In this document: positions 60,866 to 64,000 of the stretch, one piece after another | Numbering within the stretch: position 1 is the stretch's first letter | Layout of the letters: each line of letters begins with the position of its first letter | DNA from: Cantharellus purpuraceus | Taxonomy: Eukaryota; Basidiomycota; Agaricomycetes; Cantharellales; Hydnaceae | Direction of reading: 5' to 3' | DNA: 64,000 bases | NCBI GenBank assembly: GCA_025174535.1 | Contig: JALBUN010000009.1 | Span: 372,001 to 436,000 of the forward strand | Notes under the pieces: generated by a model | Database searches by the model: none | What the model was told of the DNA's origin: nothing | The model's input: the letters and a program-made list of their open reading frames with translations, nothing else | Made by a program: the position numbers and the translations under genes

Positions 60866-63800
60866 GTCATGTAGTGGCCATCATCCACTGATCTCGGTGG
60901 CAACTGGATTGTGTGTTTGAGATATCTTGCAACATGTACTAGAAGATTGTCATCACTCCCCAATATATGCCTGGGTTTTACTGCTGCAATATTCATGTGA
61001 AAGATTAGTCAGAGGCGGCTCATTTGGTTCTACATGATATTCACCTATATCAGGCAGGTCCAGGGAATAATCATTTGATTTCTCATCACTGCAGGAGCTC
61101 CGAGAAATATAATCCAGCGATTTCAGAAGAGATGACGACAAAACTTGCGAAGGCCTGTAACAGTGGAATTGCACATCGTAAATGTTAACACTAACGGGGT
61201 TTCATCTCGAAGTCTGCGGAGGTAAACGATACCCGGACTGCCGCCAAGTTTCTCGATCGGACAAGTGAAATCCAGGGTGTTACCATAATGTGCGGTGCGC
61301 CAAGGTGTCTCTACGCAGATCATTGTATAGTAGACCGAACGCTACTCAGTCGAGCTACAGACTAAGGCTTTGCTTTCACGGATTCACATCAGCCGTCACG
61401 GACGAAAGAATCGGGGAAAGCTGTACAAGTCGTGATCCGTGACTCCTTCCACACTGGCCACTGACAGCTCTAAATGACAGGTAGACCACCATTGACGCTG
61501 TAGGGAGCGGAGAAGACTTATTAAGTCGATTGATTCCAGTTTGCTTGCAGCAGGTCGTGCATACAGATATTGGGAATCAAAGAACCAGACAAGGTTTCAG
61601 CTCATCCCAGCTTATTTCACCCCTGGTTCAGGCTCCAATTATTTTGCCAGTTGATCATGAGACCAATCACGACGACACACATATAACAAATTGTTCCTTC
61701 ATACCTTATGGATTTAAGCAAGGTTTACGGTGCTTTTACGGGAACCGTTGTGGCCCGGGTCTGTTTGAGACAGATATAAGATCTGATGCGCTGGAATGCC
61801 ACAGTAGGAATTAACTTGAAGGGTCGAAGGGATCATTAAGACGCTTCCCTCAGGTCGGATATCGTCGCCCAATTGATATGAAAGAATATGCAATTACATC
61901 TGTCTACGCTTCAGAAGCATTATGAAGGGCATACACCTGTTGTTCTAGAATGGCTGGTGTCTTCCCCTCAAACCCCAGGTAATCGTTCGTGAGGGGAAAT
62001 TGCGCCCTAAACTTTGTCAATGATGTCGGCATGCGTAGTCTCATATAACTCCACGAAGAGCGGAGACCCGCTAGGCACAGGGCCCGCTGGCAAGGCATCG
62101 GATTTCAGTCTTCCCCGGGAAGAGTATGCCATCCTAACAGACAAGGTTTGCCTAGACTGGTGTGACAGATAGGTGGTCGGAGAATCTGTAAGACTCGTCG
62201 TAGATCAGGGATGAGGGTGGAGTGAAGAATTTCATTTTCCTCTCACTAAGTACCGATTTGGAAGAAGTTTGAAATGGGCGAATTTGTGCCTGTCAGACGT
62301 CCCGGTGGTAAGTAGTCGAGAACTCTAGTGCTTGTGGATCCTTGGGGCCGTTGTGCGCCCCTGCCTTGGGGGTAAGCGCAGAGCCTGGCTGGGCGTCATG
62401 TTTTCAATAGTCGGGAGCGCTCACGATGGTGATTCACCGCTGCTGACAGAGGAGTTGTCGGTGGTAAAAAATGCGCGATGACCTGTGGTCTGGAAGGAGA
62501 ATGATCCAACATGTGCAAACGCAGGGCTTGGTGAGCGTCGTAAAGGTATGGTGTGGGAATGCTGATACTGATGGAATAGGCGGGCCGACGGAGGAGTTGT
62601 TCGAGGCTCGTTGAGCCTAGTATTTGGTAGTCATGAAGGTCACCGTCGTCCATGGTACGAGCTCGTTCGAGTGCTCAGTTCTTCCCACTGAAGTCAGCTA
62701 GTGGCATCAACACCATTGGCACGCACGCGTGCATTATCTTACGCGGACTAATTTCATTCGAAGAACTGATTTCATTCGAAGATATTTTGGGGCCGTATTA
62801 GGGGCTTGTGAGCTTTGGAGCATCAAGCTGTTCATAATGCGCCGAAATTACCTATGCCATAAGGAGTATTCGGGGATCTGAGAGCTATTGGCAATGCGAA
62901 ACGATGAGCGATTATTTCATGCGTGCTCAGGCATTCAACGTACCTATGCCGAGCGTGGATAACCCTGGGATGCAGGGCGGAAATGGTGCACGTTCGCGTT
63001 CTGGAAGGATCGCCTAGTCAGAACAAAGAACAATGTGCGAAGCTTCCTCCTGATCAGCTCCATAGCCTAGATAAAAGGAAGCAATAAGACAATGGCTCAC
63101 CACACCTGACGACTTTGGCTGGCTTTGATGTTGCATAAAACATATCCCATTCTCTGACCTGAGGAAGCCACGAGTCGCGGAATAGCATCAGAAAAGGACT
63201 CATGCACCCTGTTGGACTTGGATTGCTTGTGGAGAATGCCCGGGTAACTAGAATAGAACACGAACGGTACTGTATATATATCCTGATCTTTGTTCTTAGT
63301 CAATAATGTGGAGTGGGCACAACTGAACTCAGTTCAGGTCGGGTTGGGGTCTAACGGCTGCGGACGCAGGAGTGCAGTCCTGACTGTCCTCGCCGTGCGG
63401 GACAATTTGGCTCCGTGCAACGTTGGCTCCGCACTCCGTTCCGTGCTCCATGCCCGTGCTCCGTTCCGTGCCGTGCCGCGCGCCGTTCACGCCTGTCCGC
63501 TCTTTTTTCACAGCGAGCACGGTGCAATGTTCCTGTACTCCGTATATCAGGCTGCCTTTCTGAGTGCGGTCATGTTTTTATGGTCGGCGGCGGCTCAGCA
63601 TCGTATCTCAGCAAATGGTATATACCGGGATGATGACCTCCTGGTCGTAGTCTTCACATAATTTAGTCCTTTATAACTCATCCGAACACTTGCGGGACTA
63701 GCTGTAGCGCCGTCCAGTAGGTATGCAAGTACCCTCTGGTCCGTGCGCGCTGCTCACGGCAGTTGCTTCACTCAAACTTCGTCAACATAAACCTGTCATT

Positions 63801-64000
63801 ATCAGTAGTGGGGTGGAGCTTTTGCACCAAGTGCCTGGTTTTTTTCCAGCATTCATACGTACGTGCTTAAATTCCCTCTTATTCTGAGTGGAATCCAACA
63901 AGGCCGGTGTGATTGCGCTGTGCGTAACATATGTGACGACAAGGGTATATGACCTAGTTCCCGCCACTAGTCTGTCCATTCTGCATGACTCACAGCTTGT
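60866..64000. other. Right-hand spacer without a supported gene
   Basis: Short frames only. Low-complexity sequence is visible: a direct repeat of ACTGATTTCATTCGAAGA type at 62746-62780, and a CGTGC/CGTTCCG-rich tract at 63430-63485 that makes the overlapping frames at 63290-63661 unreliable. No RNA gene or mobile element is identified. Confidence 0.35.

Noticed and set aside
63290..63661. 123-codon plus ORF near the right end
   Set aside because: It spans a CGTGC/CGTTCCG low-complexity tract, and overlapping frames on both strands are equally open.

Overview
The window looks like nuclear DNA of a filamentous basidiomycete, most likely an Agaricomycete. Its genes are broken by many introns of about 35-100 bp with GT...AG borders. 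Their products are typical fungal housekeeping or lineage-specific proteins: a mitochondrial dicarboxylate carrier, RNase P subunit p30, a Zn2Cys6 regulator, an A1 aspartic protease and a PEP mutase/isocitrate lyase-type enzyme. There is no bacterial operon structure. No rRNA, tRNA or CRISPR array was recognised. All exon borders below were derived by hand from reading-frame continuity and splice signals, and in seven genes the summed exon length is an exact multiple of three.

Layout. (1) 1-11.5 kb is repeat-rich. A long dispersed repeat is present twice (1-3601 and 5491-8959). The second copy is split by a solo LTR (5552-6156) and the first carries about 770 bp extra. Between the copies lies an ~818-bp near-perfect palindrome (3833-4650) followed by a second nested hairpin. 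A decayed multi-exon gene (about 8995-11070, minus) follows. (2) 11.5-21.4 kb is gene-poor and partly AT-rich. It holds one lineage-type ORF (16246-17160, minus), small inverted-repeat modules (15.4-15.6 kb), a 23-bp triplication and a fragment of a mitochondrial carrier gene (20.6-20.85 kb). (3) 21.5-38.7 kb is the gene-dense core: a membrane protein (+), a basic/acidic nucleolar-type protein (+), a dicarboxylate carrier (-), a 2603-residue low-complexity protein (-) and RNase P p30 (+). The last two are head-to-head across ~280 bp. (4) 38.7-44 kb holds a ~490-bp tandem duplication, repeated exon-intron modules and a cluster of three hairpins. (5) 44-61 kb has an aspartic protease (-), a possible small spliced gene (+), a decayed erythromycin-esterase-family gene (-), a Zn2Cys6 transcription factor (-) and a PEP mutase/ICL-superfamily enzyme (+), separated by long stretches with no convincing gene. 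(6) 61-64 kb has no gene I can support.

How genes relate: this is not a metabolic cluster. The core genes are ordinary cellular functions (mitochondrial transport, RNA processing). The right half mixes a secreted or surface-anchored protease, a regulator and a C-C lyase-type enzyme without a visible shared pathway. The most unusual things are structural: the 818-bp foldback with a candidate target duplication, the solo LTR inside a duplicated element, the duplicated donor-site modules at 41.9-42.6 kb, a 34-nt candidate intron, an 18-nt micro-exon inside a zinc cluster, a GC-AG intron, and three genes caught in decay.
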